Shown piece after piece: positions 10,280 to 23,239 of a DNA stretch of 64,000 nucleotides. The position numbers and the translations under genes are program-made. A model generated the notes under the pieces. It made no database searches and had not been told where the DNA came from. It was given only the letters and a program-made list of their open reading frames with translations. Origin of the DNA: Pseudoalteromonas spongiae UST010723-006 (GTDB lineage: Bacteria; Pseudomonadota; Gammaproteobacteria; Enterobacterales; Alteromonadaceae); the NCBI RefSeq assembly GCF_000238255.3, contig NZ_CP011039.1, forward strand, positions 793,001 to 857,000, given 5' to 3'. How positions within the stretch are numbered: position 1 is the first letter of the stretch; each line of letters opens with the position of its first letter.

Positions 10280-11195
10280 TAAAGACCTGTTAGATGCGCC
10301 AATTGATACTCACTGTGGCATGATTGCCATTGTGGGCCGCCCAAATGTGGGTAAATCAACGCTGTTAAACCGTTTGGTTGAGCAAAAAGTGAGTATTACT
10401 TCACGTAAGCCGCAAACTACGCGTCACCGCATTATGGGTATTCATACTGAAGGCAAATACCAAGCCGTGTATGTTGATACTCCAGGTCTTCACAGCGAAG
10501 AAAAACGCGCAATTAACCGTTTAATGAACCGCGCTGCATCCAGCTCAATTGGTGACGTGGAACTGATTATCTTTGTGGTTGAAGGTACCCGTTGGACAGA
10601 TGACGATGAGATGGTACTTACTAAGGTAATGGGCAGTGGCGTGCCTGTGATTCTTGCAATCAACAAAGAAGATAACGTTAAGGAAAAAGAAGAGTTACTA
10701 CCACATTTGCAGTGGTTAGCAACGAAAGGTAATTTCCTTGATATGATCCCAATTTCAGCAAAGCATGGCAAACGCGTTGAGCAAATCAAACAGCACGTTC
10801 ATAACACTTTGCCTCAATGTGAATTTTACTTCCCTGAAGATTACGTAACCGATCGCTCAATGCGCTTTTTAGCGGCAGAAGTGATTCGCGAAAAATTAAT
10901 GCGCTTTATGGGGGACGAGCTACCGTATTCCGTGACTGTTGAAATTGAACAGTTTAAATGGATGGATAACGGCGTTTGGCAAATTAATGGCTTAATTTTG
11001 GTTGAGCGCCAAACACAAAAACGCATGGTGATTGGTAATAAAGGCGAAAAGCTTAAAGTAATCGGCCGCGAAGCACGTAAAGATCTTGAAGATATGCTTG
11101 ATAATAAAGTGTTCTTAGAACTTTGGGTAAAAGTGAAATCAGGTTGGGCTGATGATGAACGCGCACTTCGCAGCTTAGGCTATGGTGAAGACTAA
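10269..11195 (+). CDS. era: GTPase Era
   Basis: Essential 30S-maturation GTPase that binds the 3' end of 16S rRNA. The 308 residues hold GRPNVGKS (23-30), DTPG (70-73), an NKED G4 motif near residue 135, and a C-terminal KH domain with IGNKGEKLK. The start lies inside the rnc 3' end. The N-terminus is about ten residues longer than in some homologues, but no better start is visible. Confidence 0.97.
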   Translation: MTLDKDLLDAPIDTHCGMIAIVGRPNVGKSTLLNRLVEQKVSITSRKPQTTRHRIMGIHTEGKYQAVYVDTPGLHSEEKRAINRLMNRAASSSIGDVELIIFVVEGTRWTDDDEMVLTKVMGSGVPVILAINKEDNVKEKEELLPHLQWLATKGNFLDMIPISAKHGKRVEQIKQHVHNTLPQCEFYFPEDYVTDRSMRFLAAEVIREKLMRFMGDELPYSVTVEIEQFKWMDNGVWQINGLILVERQTQKRMVIGNKGEKLKVIGREARKDLEDMLDNKVFLELWVKVKSGWADDERALRSLGYGED

Positions 11196-11205
11196 GGTCT
11201 AATCA

Positions 11206-11886
11206 ATGCAACACTTTGTGCCAGCTTATTTACTGCATTCACGTCCATTTAGCGACTCGCAGTTAATGTTGGACCTGTTGGTACAAGGTGTTGGTCATAT
11301 CCGCTTGTTGGCTCGTGTGAAGGGCCGCAATAGCATCAAACAAAAAGCCAATCTGCAACCATTTAGTCGCCTTAGCGTACAATATGCTGGCAAAGGCGAT
11401 ATCAAATACTTAAACCAATACGAGCTCGAGAGCCTTGTCGCACTCAAAAATAAAGCTTTGTACTGTGGTTTTTACCTCAACGAATTGACCGCGCGCTTAA
11501 CACCTATCAATGAACCACTTGATGAAATATATGAACTGTATCATCAGCATATAACGCAGTTAGCGAATGATGAAGACTACGAACCCATTTTGCGTTCGTT
11601 TGAGTTTCAATTATTAGAAGCGTTAGGTGTAGGGTTAGATTTTTCTTTTGACGCTCACGGCTCTGAATTGAAAGATGATACGTATTACCAGTATCAAAAT
11701 GAACTAGGTTGGTTGTCGTTAAAAGGTAGTCGCCGAGGTTTAAGTGGAAAGCAAATACAACAAATTGCATGCTTAGACTTTTCTGATAAGCTAACGCGCA
11801 CATTAGCAAAACAACTGGCACGCTATTTACTTAATCCGCTTTTAGGGTATAAAAAACTGAAAAGCCGAGAATTATTTGGATCTTAA
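11206..11886 (+). CDS. recO: DNA repair protein RecO
   Basis: Loads RecA onto SSB-coated single strands together with RecR in the RecFOR pathway. The 226-residue protein has an N-terminal OB fold (about 1-80) with the family pattern PAYLLHSRPFSDSQLML, then a helical C-terminal region. It sits in the conserved era-recO-pdxJ run, 10 nt after era and 3 nt before pdxJ. Confidence 0.94.
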   Translation: MQHFVPAYLLHSRPFSDSQLMLDLLVQGVGHIRLLARVKGRNSIKQKANLQPFSRLSVQYAGKGDIKYLNQYELESLVALKNKALYCGFYLNELTARLTPINEPLDEIYELYHQHITQLANDEDYEPILRSFEFQLLEALGVGLDFSFDAHGSELKDDTYYQYQNELGWLSLKGSRRGLSGKQIQQIACLDFSDKLTRTLAKQLARYLLNPLLGYKKLKSRELFGS

Positions 11887-11889
11887 TTT

Positions 11890-12621
11890 ATGAAAGATAT
11901 TTTATTAGGGGTCAATGTTGACCATATCGCAACGTTAAGACAAGCCCGTGGCACGCAATTTCCAGACCCAGCACATGCAGCAACCGTTGCAGAGCACGCT
12001 GGTGCAGATGGTATTACTATCCACTTACGTGAAGACCGCCGTCATATTCAAGACCGTGATGTATATGTAATGGCAAAAACCATTCAAACACGTATGAATT
12101 TAGAAATGGCCGTTACCGATGAAATGATAGGTATAGCGCTTGAGGTAAATCCAGAATACGTATGTTTAGTGCCAGAAAAACGTGAAGAGCTTACCACCGA
12201 AGGCGGCCTAGATGTAGTTGGCAACGAAGCAAAAATTGTCGATGCAGTAGCAAAACTCAGCGCAGCCGGTATTAAAGTATCGCTGTTTGTTGATGCAATT
12301 GAAGCGCAACTTGATGCATGTGCTCGAGTAAAAGCGCCATTCGTTGAAATTCACACTGGCGCGTATGCAGACGCTGAAAACGATAAAGAGCGTGATGAAG
12401 AACTCGCGCGTATCGCCGCTGGTTGTAAATACGCAGCAGATTTAGGTTTAACCGTAAACGCAGGTCATGGTTTGCATTATCATAATGTAAAACCAATCGC
12501 CGCCATTCCAGAAATTTACGAGCTTAATATTGGCCATGCAATTATTGCGCGTGCAGCGATTGATGGCTTAGCAAAAGCCGTTTCAGATATGAAACGCTTA
12601 ATGCTAGAAGCAAGAATGTAA
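11890..12621 (+). CDS. pdxJ: Pyridoxine 5'-phosphate synthase
   Basis: Condenses 1-deoxyxylulose 5-phosphate with 3-amino-2-oxopropyl phosphate in vitamin B6 synthesis. The 243-residue TIM barrel has the N-terminal [15 protein letters not shown] segment, the HLREDRRHI loop, and the C-terminal NAGHGLHY and [11 protein letters not shown] phosphate-binding loops. Standard length, last gene of the lepA-to-pdxJ run. Confidence 0.97.
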   Translation: MKDILLGVNVDHIATLRQARGTQFPDPAHAATVAEHAGADGITIHLREDRRHIQDRDVYVMAKTIQTRMNLEMAVTDEMIGIALEVNPEYVCLVPEKREELTTEGGLDVVGNEAKIVDAVAKLSAAGIKVSLFVDAIEAQLDACARVKAPFVEIHTGAYADAENDKERDEELARIAAGCKYAADLGLTVNAGHGLHYHNVKPIAAIPEIYELNIGHAIIARAAIDGLAKAVSDMKRLMLEARM

Positions 12622-12629
12622 ATTGTGTT

Positions 12630-12655
12630 TGTCGCTGCTTTTAGCAGCAGCGACA
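12630..12655 (+). terminator. Hairpin after pdxJ
   Basis: A perfect 10-bp stem (12630-12639 with 12646-12655) and a 6-nt loop begin 9 nt after the pdxJ stop. No clear T-tract follows, so it may be a weak terminator or an mRNA 3'-end stabiliser. It lies between the convergent pdxJ and barA. Confidence 0.5.
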
Positions 12656-12738
12656 TTCCAGCACTTATTCCATTATTTAGAAGAGATTAAACTCACAAGT
12701 CCCCGTCAAAATCTTCACTCTACTTTAACAGTAAACTT

Positions 12739-15510
12739 TTACTCTACACTCTGAATTGCCCCAGCATCTTGCATTAAGCTCGATAAACAATCTTGCAGTT
12801 CAAATATTTCTGGTTCGATGTCTTTAAGCGCTTGTGCTTGTTTTAACGCAGTTTCGATGGTTTCTGCGAGGTTTTTAATTTTGGGCACACCAGTGTAACA
12901 ACAGGCGCCATGAAATTTATGGATAATACTTAATAGCTCTTTGCTGTCACTATCGTCAAAGGCTTCGCTAATTAACTTTTGTGTTTCGGGAATACTAAGC
13001 AATAACATGCTCAGCATTTCGTTCGCGAGATCTTCTTTTCCGCCAGCGCGTTGTAATGCTAACTGCCAATCAATCATATTGCTCGAAAACGGAGGTTCAC
13101 TGCTAATTAATTTGGCAGGTTGTACTTTCGGTTGATAATCTTTTGAACCAAACTCTGCAATGGTTTTCATTAAAATTTCTTCATCGATCGGTTTGGTTAG
13201 GTAACTGGTAAAGCCATTGCTTAGTAGCGATTCTTTTTCACTGGCAAGAGCGTGAGCGGTCACGGCAATAATTGGGGTTTGCTCATTAAGAGACGATTCT
13301 AAAATGAGTTTGCATGCGGTTACGCCATCCATAATTGGCATTTGAATATCAAGCAGTATCACATCGTACTTACGGCTTTTTGCAAGGCTAACCGCTTGCG
13401 CCCCATTGTGTGCGGTATCAAAACTTTCAATTTTGTCGCGAAGCAGTGCACACATTAAGCGCAAGTTAGCATCGTTATCATCCACCACAAGCGCTTTTAA
13501 TGGCAATGTTTCTTTATCTGTTGCCGGAGTGCTAATCGTTGGGTGATCAAGTCTGTATGGGGCGGCAAGTGTATGGCACAGCTTGCGATGGTTCATTGGC
13601 TTTGACAAACACGCATCGGCGCCGGCATTAATCACCACCTCGCGATAGCTATGCGATATGGTATTAACTAATACGTATAGGTAATCACATTTTTCCCGTG
13701 CACGCTTAATTAGTTCGCGGCATGCGTGTAGGTCGTTGGGGTCAATGTTCACAGCAAGCAGGCCAATATCAAAATTAAACGCTTGATTTTGCGCTTCTTC
13801 CAATTCGCCGAATGTTGCACATGCAGTCACATTTAACTGCCAGCTTTCTAATAATTCTTTGCCGGCTTCAAAGCTGTGTTCAAACGGTTCAAAGAATAAC
13901 ACGCGTTTTTGCTCTAACGGACCAAGTGGTAAATCTACCGCATATTGGTGTTTTGGAATTTCAAGTTCAGCATTAAAGGTAAAGCAACTGCCTTTGCCTA
14001 GCGCTGAATTTAAGGAAATTTTACCGCCCATTGCTTCAACTAAGTGTTTGGTAATAATCAAACCTAGACCGGTACCACCAAACTTACGGGTAATGCTGGA
14101 ATCGGCCTGACCAAACGCCAAAAACAGTGAATCTTGTTTATTGCTATCGATGCCAATGCCGGTGTCTTTGACAGAAATAAGCAGTGCTTGCTTATGGTCG
14201 CTTAACATACGGCCGGTTACGTCAATAGTAACACTGCCATTGTCTGTAAATTTAATCGCGTTACTAATAAGGTTGATTAAAATTTGTTTAAAGCGGGTAG
14301 GGTCGCCTATTACATGATCGGAAATCCCATCAGCAACATATAGCGATAATTCAATGTGCTTTTCGTGGGCGTTCGGCGCTAATAAGGTGAGCGCCTCGTT
14401 AATGGTATCGCGCAATTGAAAATGAATATGCTCAAGTTCCATCGCACCCGCTTCAAGCTTAGAGAAATCTAGAATATCACTAATAATTGTAAGCAGGCTT
14501 TTTGCGGAAAATTCAATGGTATCGAGGTAATCTTTTTGGTGCTTATTGAGTGGTGTTTTAGATAACTGGCGGGTAAAGCCAATAACACCGTTAAGCGGTG
14601 TTCTGAGCTCATGACTCATTTTAGCTAAGAAATCAGACTTAACTTGGTTTGCTCTTTGCGCCTCGCGTTTGGCAAAATTTAGCTTAATATTTTGTGTTTC
14701 GTATTGTTCAAGCGTTTCGCGGTAATCGCTAATGGCTTGGTCGATATGGCGCTGCATTTCATCTTTTTGCGTAACCATATTGGCCGAAATATCGTTAAGG
14801 CCGCGTCTTAAAATTTCAAACTCGCCTGCCATACGTTCATCGAGTCCGGTTTCTAATTCATCACTTTTTAGCTGATCAACCGCAAACACCAGCTTTTTGA
14901 TTGGATCACTTAAGCGATTAGAAAAACGAAACGCAATTACTAACGCGATGGCTACGGCTAAACCAATAATCACAATACTAAACAGCAAAGCACTTTGGCG
15001 CGCAATCACTGCGCGGTCGTTACTAATTTCTACGTTTACATAGGCTTTTACTGGTAAATGCTGTGAAATTAATAAGCTGTCTTGTGAAAGCGCGTTTTTA
15101 TCGAAAATTGGTAGCGAAAACAGAATGCTTTTTTCAAATTGTTTAATATAAAGCTGTTTTGGCAATGCGTTGCCGTTTTCAAATTTAAACTCTTCTATCT
15201 CTGGGTAATAGTTACTGGTGAGAATAAGTTCATGATCGGCGTTGAATAATACAATTGATTTTATAAGTGGAGCGTGTTGATTGTGTGTATCGCTAATAAC
15301 CGACTTTAATTCAACAATATTGTTGCTGTTTAGCGCATGCTCTATGGCTTTTGCCAGCGGTGTGGAAATAGTTTGCCCTTGTTCGGTGAGAAAATCGTTA
15401 AGTTCTTGATAGCGAGTTAAGGTAAAATAACTGCCTAGGATAATACCTACCGTTAAGGTGGGTACTAAAGTTAATAGTATTATCCAGTCTCTTAAGCCAA
15501 ATTTACTCAT
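12739..15510 (-). CDS. barA: Hybrid sensor histidine kinase BarA
   Basis: Inner-membrane tripartite kinase that, with the UvrY/GacA regulator, controls the Csr small RNAs and hence carbon storage and motility. The 923 residues contain two membrane helices (about 9-31 and 172-195) around a periplasmic sensor, a HAMP linker, the H box FLAKMSHELRTPLNG (His near 297), the ATPase boxes NLISNAIKF and GTGLGL, a degenerate receiver, a complete receiver with LVVDDN and the acceptor Asp in DVILLDIQMP (near 719), and an HPt domain with HKFHGACCYTG (near 866). Domain order and length match E. coli BarA (918). Its divergent position against rlmD-relA is also the conserved one. Confidence 0.93.
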   Translation of the reverse strand: MSKFGLRDWIILLTLVPTLTVGIILGSYFTLTRYQELNDFLTEQGQTISTPLAKAIEHALNSNNIVELKSVISDTHNQHAPLIKSIVLFNADHELILTSNYYPEIEEFKFENGNALPKQLYIKQFEKSILFSLPIFDKNALSQDSLLISQHLPVKAYVNVEISNDRAVIARQSALLFSIVIIGLAVAIALVIAFRFSNRLSDPIKKLVFAVDQLKSDELETGLDERMAGEFEILRRGLNDISANMVTQKDEMQRHIDQAISDYRETLEQYETQNIKLNFAKREAQRANQVKSDFLAKMSHELRTPLNGVIGFTRQLSKTPLNKHQKDYLDTIEFSAKSLLTIISDILDFSKLEAGAMELEHIHFQLRDTINEALTLLAPNAHEKHIELSLYVADGISDHVIGDPTRFKQILINLISNAIKFTDNGSVTIDVTGRMLSDHKQALLISVKDTGIGIDSNKQDSLFLAFGQADSSITRKFGGTGLGLIITKHLVEAMGGKISLNSALGKGSCFTFNAELEIPKHQYAVDLPLGPLEQKRVLFFEPFEHSFEAGKELLESWQLNVTACATFGELEEAQNQAFNFDIGLLAVNIDPNDLHACRELIKRAREKCDYLYVLVNTISHSYREVVINAGADACLSKPMNHRKLCHTLAAPYRLDHPTISTPATDKETLPLKALVVDDNDANLRLMCALLRDKIESFDTAHNGAQAVSLAKSRKYDVILLDIQMPIMDGVTACKLILESSLNEQTPIIAVTAHALASEKESLLSNGFTSYLTKPIDEEILMKTIAEFGSKDYQPKVQPAKLISSEPPFSSNMIDWQLALQRAGGKEDLANEMLSMLLLSIPETQKLISEAFDDSDSKELLSIIHKFHGACCYTGVPKIKNLAETIETALKQAQALKDIEPEIFELQDCLSSLMQDAGAIQSVE

Positions 15511-15601
15511 CGGGTGCGATTGTTATAATAAATTATTATGACACTGAGTTAAGGTTAAAGACTAAAGCGATATTAGGCAAACAATTTATAGGGTAATCAC
15601 A

Positions 15602-16924
15602 GTGGCAAGGTTTTTTAAACCGCAAAAAAAGCAACTTTCAGCAGAGAAACAAACATTAAGCATCGACTCAATGAACCATGAAGGGCTAGGTGTAACGCGT
15701 AGCAATAAAAAAGTGGCATTTGTTGAAGGGGCAATAACAGGCGAAACTGTTTTAGCTAAACAATTGGCGAATAAAAGTAAGTTCGAAAAATACCAAACCG
15801 TAAAAGTGATTACGCCAAGTGAGTATCGCGTTGCGCCATTTTGCCAACATTACGATCAATGTGGCGGTTGCCAATTACAGCATTTAGAAGTTGCTCAGCA
15901 AGTTATTGAAAAACAGGCCGCAGTAACTAAATTGTTTGAAAAATTCGCCGAGGTCATTAATTTACCTTGGTGTGATGCGCTAGCAAGCAACCCGACTCAT
16001 TATCGTCGTAGTGGCCGTATTGCGGTGATTTACGATAAGCAAAAAGATAACTTTTTGGTTGGCTACAGACAAAAGCAATCAAAGAAAATCATTAATATCG
16101 AACGCTGCGACGTGCTCGTTAAACCTTGGCAATCGGTTTTTACCGAAATACGTAACTTGCTCCCAGAGTTGAAGGCGGGTGATGCGATTTCACATTTGCA
16201 ATTGTGTTCGGTGCAAAGCGGTAACTATTTAATTGTGCGCCACACTAAGCCGCTAAAAGATAGCGATATTGCAAAGCTCCAGCGTATTTGCCATGAAAAT
16301 GATTGGCAGTTGGTGCTAAATAGTGAAAAAGGTACTTTTACAGGCGATGAATTACCTTACTACCAGTTGGATGATTATCAATTAACCTTGTTTTTTGGTT
16401 TTGATAACTTTATTCAAGTCAATGCCGAGGTTAATCAAGCCATGATTAAACAGGCACTTACGTGGCTGAACCTCACTAAACAAGATAATGTACTCGACTT
16501 ATTCTGCGGTGTGGGTAATTTTACCTTACCACTTGCAACACAATCGAATACTGTTGTTGGGGTAGAAGGGGTCGCTTCGGCAATTGAGCTTGCCAAACAC
16601 AACGCAGCACATAACCAGCTAAACAATATCGATTTTTATTGCCAAGATTTAACTGAAAATATTAAGTCGCAAGACTGGTTTAATCGTGAGTATTCGGTAC
16701 TATTGCTAGACCCATCGCGTATGGGGGCGTTTGATATTCTAACTCAACTTAAATTAAAGCGTTTTTCTCGTATACTTTACGTTGCATGTGATCCAGTAAC
16801 CATGGCACGTGACAGCAAGCTTTTAACTAACGCGGGCTTTAAGGTGAGTAAAATTTCATTGATGAATATGTTTCCTAATACGTCCCATATTGAAACGATG
16901 GCGTTGTTTGAAAAGGAGAATTAA
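15602..16924 (+). CDS. rlmD: 23S rRNA (uracil-1939-C5)-methyltransferase RlmD
   Basis: S-adenosylmethionine-dependent enzyme that makes m5U1939 in 23S rRNA. The 440 residues show an N-terminal TRAM domain (about 14-75), a four-cysteine Fe-S motif starting at CQHYDQCGGCQL, the SAM site LDLFCGVGNFTLPLA, the DPSRMG loop and the catalytic cysteine in VACDPVTMARD. The start is GTG at 15602, giving the family N-terminus MARFFKP. It is followed 5 nt later by relA. Confidence 0.95.
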   Translation: MARFFKPQKKQLSAEKQTLSIDSMNHEGLGVTRSNKKVAFVEGAITGETVLAKQLANKSKFEKYQTVKVITPSEYRVAPFCQHYDQCGGCQLQHLEVAQQVIEKQAAVTKLFEKFAEVINLPWCDALASNPTHYRRSGRIAVIYDKQKDNFLVGYRQKQSKKIINIERCDVLVKPWQSVFTEIRNLLPELKAGDAISHLQLCSVQSGNYLIVRHTKPLKDSDIAKLQRICHENDWQLVLNSEKGTFTGDELPYYQLDDYQLTLFFGFDNFIQVNAEVNQAMIKQALTWLNLTKQDNVLDLFCGVGNFTLPLATQSNTVVGVEGVASAIELAKHNAAHNQLNNIDFYCQDLTENIKSQDWFNREYSVLLLDPSRMGAFDILTQLKLKRFSRILYVACDPVTMARDSKLLTNAGFKVSKISLMNMFPNTSHIETMALFEKEN

Positions 16925-16929
16925 TAAAC

Positions 16930-19116
16930 ATGGTATCCATTAGGCAATCGCACTTACTTGCTAATCTAGAGAGCTTTCAAGCTTGGTTAGAGATGTTGGC
17001 CTTAAGCGACGATAAGCAACAGCAGCTTGAGCGTGCTTATGATTATTGCCTAGCATATTGCGAGCAAAAAAAATTAGACGACGAATTTGAAACCAGTTTG
17101 CCTGCTAGCAAAGAAATTGTCGAAATTCTCGCAGAGCTTAATATGGATGCTGAAACCCTGTTAACCGCATTTCTAACGCCGCTTTATTTAAACGGCAAGC
17201 TCGATAAAGAACACTTAAGCAAACATTTTTCACGATCAGTTGTAGAGCTTTTAAAAGGTGTTGAACAAATGGCGGCGCTCGGTGCGCTAAGCTTCCAGGG
17301 CAAAGGCAGTACGCAAATTGATAATATTCGCCGTATGCTATTGGCAATGGTGGAAGATGTGCGCGCTGTGGTAATAAAACTCGCGCAGCAAGTGTGTTTA
17401 TTGCGCGAACTAAAAAACGCCTCTGAAGAAGAGCGGGTAATTGCCGCCAAAGAAACGGACAACATCTTTGCACCACTGGCGAACCGTTTGGGTATTGGTC
17501 AATTAAAGTGGGAGCTTGAAGATCTTTCACTGCGTTACCTTCATCCAGAAAAATACAAGGAAATCGCTAAATTACTCGATGATAAGCGCATTGCTCGTGA
17601 AAGTTACATGAGCAATATGGTGGCATTAGTAAAAGCTAAGCTTGCTGAATCAGGCATTGAAGCTGAAGTTTACGGTCGACCGAAACACATTTACAGCATC
17701 TATAAAAAGATGCAAAACAAAAATTATGAGTTTGATCAGCTCTTTGATATTCGCGCCATGCGCGTAGTGGTTAACGAATTACAAGATTGCTATGCAGCGC
17801 TAGGTATTGTGCACACTAACTGGCGTCATCTCAATAAAGAGTTTGATGATTACATTGCTACACCAAAAGCGAATGGTTACCAATCTATTCACACGGTTGT
17901 ATTTGGACCCGAAGGCAAAACTGTTGAAATTCAAATTCGCACCCAAGCGATGCACCAAGATGCAGAGCTTGGGGTTGCCGCACACTGGCTTTATAAAGAG
18001 GGTTCATTGCCGGGTAAAAACTCAGGTTACGAACAAAAAATCAGTTGGTTAAGAAAGTTACTACAGTGGCAAGAAGAAGTTGTCGACGACGAAGAGTTTG
18101 CTGAAGAGCTTAAAAACCAAGTTGTGGAAGACCGTGTATATGTATTTACGCCGCGCGGCGATATTCTCGACTTACCAAAGGGCGCGACACCACTTGATTT
18201 TGCTTATTACATTCACTCGAATGTTGGACACCGCTGTATCGGTGCAAAAGTGTTCGGCAAAATTGTGCCGTTTACTCATGAGCTTCACACTGGTGACCAA
18301 GTTGAAATTCTTACGCAGAAAGAACCTAATCCAAGTCGTGACTGGCTAAACCCATCATTGGGCTATGTCAAATCGTCTCGCGCACGTTCTAAAATTCATC
18401 ACTGGTTTAAGCAACAAGACCGCGATAAAAATCTTGCCGCTGGTAAAGAAATTTTGGATGCGGAACTTGCTAAACTGAGTTTGCAAACCAAAGACTTAAA
18501 ACCTGCATTGACGCGTTTTAACTTGAATTCGATAGAAGATTTACAAGTTGCGGTTGGTGCTGCGGATGTGCGCATAAACCAGCTGATTAACTTTTTACAA
18601 AATAAACATCTACCGCAAGATGATGAGTTACCCAAGTTCCGTAAATCAGCAAAACCGCGCAAAGGCGATAAAAACGGTATTGTTGTTGATGGTGTAGGCA
18701 GTTTATTAAGCCATGTTGCCAAGTGTTGTGAACCAGTGCCGGGCGATAGCGTACAAGGTTTTATAACTCAAGGGCGCGGCATTGCAGTGCATCGTAGTGA
18801 CTGTGAGCAGTTAGAGCATTTACGAAGCCAATTTCCAGAGCGTTTTATTGATGTAAGCTGGGCCGATGAAGTGTGTGAACACTATGCGGTAACGATTCGC
18901 ATTGAAGCAAACGATCGCCAAGGGTTAATGCGTGATATCTCGTCAGTGCTTGCTAATGAGAAAACCAATGTGCTGAATATGAATCTGCAAACCAATAATG
19001 CGCGTCAAACCGCGATTTTTGAAATGAAGATTGAAATCAACAATATTGAGCAGATGAATAAACTGTTAGTTAAGCTATCGCAAGTTGATGGCGTTTTTTC
19101 GGCGGTAAGAACCTAA
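16930..19116 (+). CDS. relA: GTP pyrophosphokinase RelA
   Basis: Ribosome-associated (p)ppGpp synthetase of the stringent response. The 728 residues comprise a degenerate hydrolase domain (the metal-binding HD pair is not visible, as expected for RelA rather than SpoT), the synthetase domain (about 240-360, with YGRPKHIYSIYKKM and VEIQIRT), a TGS domain (about 400-460), a zinc-finger/helical region with AKCCEPVPGD, and a C-terminal ACT domain. It overlaps mazG by 1 nt. Confidence 0.97.
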   Translation: MVSIRQSHLLANLESFQAWLEMLALSDDKQQQLERAYDYCLAYCEQKKLDDEFETSLPASKEIVEILAELNMDAETLLTAFLTPLYLNGKLDKEHLSKHFSRSVVELLKGVEQMAALGALSFQGKGSTQIDNIRRMLLAMVEDVRAVVIKLAQQVCLLRELKNASEEERVIAAKETDNIFAPLANRLGIGQLKWELEDLSLRYLHPEKYKEIAKLLDDKRIARESYMSNMVALVKAKLAESGIEAEVYGRPKHIYSIYKKMQNKNYEFDQLFDIRAMRVVVNELQDCYAALGIVHTNWRHLNKEFDDYIATPKANGYQSIHTVVFGPEGKTVEIQIRTQAMHQDAELGVAAHWLYKEGSLPGKNSGYEQKISWLRKLLQWQEEVVDDEEFAEELKNQVVEDRVYVFTPRGDILDLPKGATPLDFAYYIHSNVGHRCIGAKVFGKIVPFTHELHTGDQVEILTQKEPNPSRDWLNPSLGYVKSSRARSKIHHWFKQQDRDKNLAAGKEILDAELAKLSLQTKDLKPALTRFNLNSIEDLQVAVGAADVRINQLINFLQNKHLPQDDELPKFRKSAKPRKGDKNGIVVDGVGSLLSHVAKCCEPVPGDSVQGFITQGRGIAVHRSDCEQLEHLRSQFPERFIDVSWADEVCEHYAVTIRIEANDRQGLMRDISSVLANEKTNVLNMNLQTNNARQTAIFEMKIEINNIEQMNKLLVKLSQVDGVFSAVRT

Positions 19117-19907
19117 TGAGTCAAAGCCATAATATTGAAATTCTGCTTAATATAATGAGCAAACTGCGTGACCCCGATGGAGGTTGCCCTTGGGACTTGC
19201 AACAAGATTTTGCCTCAATTGTGCCGCACACTCTTGAAGAGGCCTATGAAGTAGCCGATTGCATTGAGCGAGAGGATTTGCTTGAACTTAAAGATGAGTT
19301 GGGTGATTTATTGTTTCAAATTATCTTTTATGCCCAACTTGGCAAAGAGCAGCAGTTATTTAACTTTGACGATATTGTTGCGGCCATTTGCGATAAATTA
19401 GTGCGCCGCCACCCTCATGTATTTGCCAATGAAGAGGTGTTTTCTGAAGCGCAGTTAAAAGCAAATTGGGAAGAACAAAAAGCGGCTGAGCGTAAACAAA
19501 AGTCAAAAACGAATACCCTCGATGATATTCCACATGGATTACCAGCGCTGACTCGCGCGCAAAAAATTCAAAAACGTGTTGCCAGTGTTGGCTTTGATTG
19601 GCCATCAGTCAAAGGCGCGCTTGATAAAGTAGAAGAAGAGTTTCAAGAAGTACGCGAAGAGTTAGAATCACACGGGCCAGATGAAAAGTTAGCTGAAGAG
19701 TTGGGGGATTTACTGTTTGCTTTGGTAAATGTAATTCGCCATTCAGGGTTTAACGCTGAGCAGGTGCTGCGTAACGCTAATAATAAGTTTGTTAGGCGTT
19801 TTAATTCGGTTGAATTAACCATTACCAAGTCAAAACCAATGAAAGATGCAAGCCTAGAAGAAATGGAAGCGGTTTGGCTGCGTGTTAAAAAGCTTGAGAA
19901 AGCGTAA
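19116..19907 (+). CDS. mazG: Nucleoside triphosphate pyrophosphohydrolase MazG
   Basis: Hydrolyses (d)NTPs to monophosphates and in E. coli can lower the effect of ppGpp accumulation. The 263-residue protein has two tandem MazG domains (about 10-120 and 165-258), each with the acidic metal-binding pattern (EEAYEVAD with ELKDELGDLLFQ; EEEFQEVREE with ELGDLLFALVN). The ATG overlaps the relA stop, so synthesis is probably coupled to RelA. Confidence 0.95.
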   Translation: MSQSHNIEILLNIMSKLRDPDGGCPWDLQQDFASIVPHTLEEAYEVADCIEREDLLELKDELGDLLFQIIFYAQLGKEQQLFNFDDIVAAICDKLVRRHPHVFANEEVFSEAQLKANWEEQKAAERKQKSKTNTLDDIPHGLPALTRAQKIQKRVASVGFDWPSVKGALDKVEEEFQEVREELESHGPDEKLAEELGDLLFALVNVIRHSGFNAEQVLRNANNKFVRRFNSVELTITKSKPMKDASLEEMEAVWLRVKKLEKA

Positions 19908-19914
19908 ATTTCAT

Positions 19915-19943
19915 TTGAGCAAAATGGCAACTTTTAGTATAAT
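19915..19943 (+). promoter_or_regulatory. Sigma-70 promoter for pyrG
   Basis: TTGAGC at 19915-19920, a 17-nt spacer and a perfect TATAAT at 19938-19943, about 70 nt before the pyrG ATG. The spacing is optimal. This suggests pyrG-eno has its own promoter apart from relA-mazG. Confidence 0.65.
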
Positions 19944-19997
19944 GTTTTCCCGTCTTGTTGATTGCCTTTAACGGCAATATTGTCTATTAATTCCTGA

Positions 19998-23045
<3,048 letters not shown>

Positions 23046-23068
23046 TTGACACTTAATTTTAGCTAAAT

Positions 23069-23097
23069 AAAAAACCGCTGTTTTGCAGCGGTTTTTT
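23069..23097 (+). terminator. Intrinsic terminator after eno
   Basis: A 12-bp stem (23069-23080 with 23086-23097), a 5-nt loop, A-run upstream and T-run downstream. It is strong and could work in both directions, serving eno and possibly the convergent mutH. Confidence 0.9.
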
Positions 23098-23103
23098 ATT
23101 TTG

Positions 23104-23208
23104 CAGATTTCAGATTTCAGATTTCAGATTTCAGGTTTCAGATTTCAGATTTCAGGTTTCAGATTTCAGATTTCAGGTTTCAGATTTCAGGTTTCAGGTT
23201 TCAGGTTT
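23104..23208. repeat. Tandem heptamer repeat, 15 copies of CAGRTTT
   Basis: Fifteen uninterrupted head-to-tail copies of a 7-nt unit that is either CAGATTT or CAGGTTT; the order of the variable base is A A A A G A A G A A G A G G G. The array fills most of the gap between the eno terminator and the convergent mutH stop. Because seven is not a multiple of three, an ORF across it reads a spurious QISGFRF-type peptide. It is non-coding in my reading, and copy number may vary by strand slippage. Confidence 0.97.
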
Positions 23209-23239
23209 TCTCTCTTAATCTTGAACTCTAAACGCTTTT

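Noticed and set aside
13500..14000. Second phosphorylatable receiver in BarA between kinase and main receiver
   Set aside because: The domain outline is there, but the acidic pair and acceptor Asp pattern are not clear, so I treat it as a degenerate receiver.
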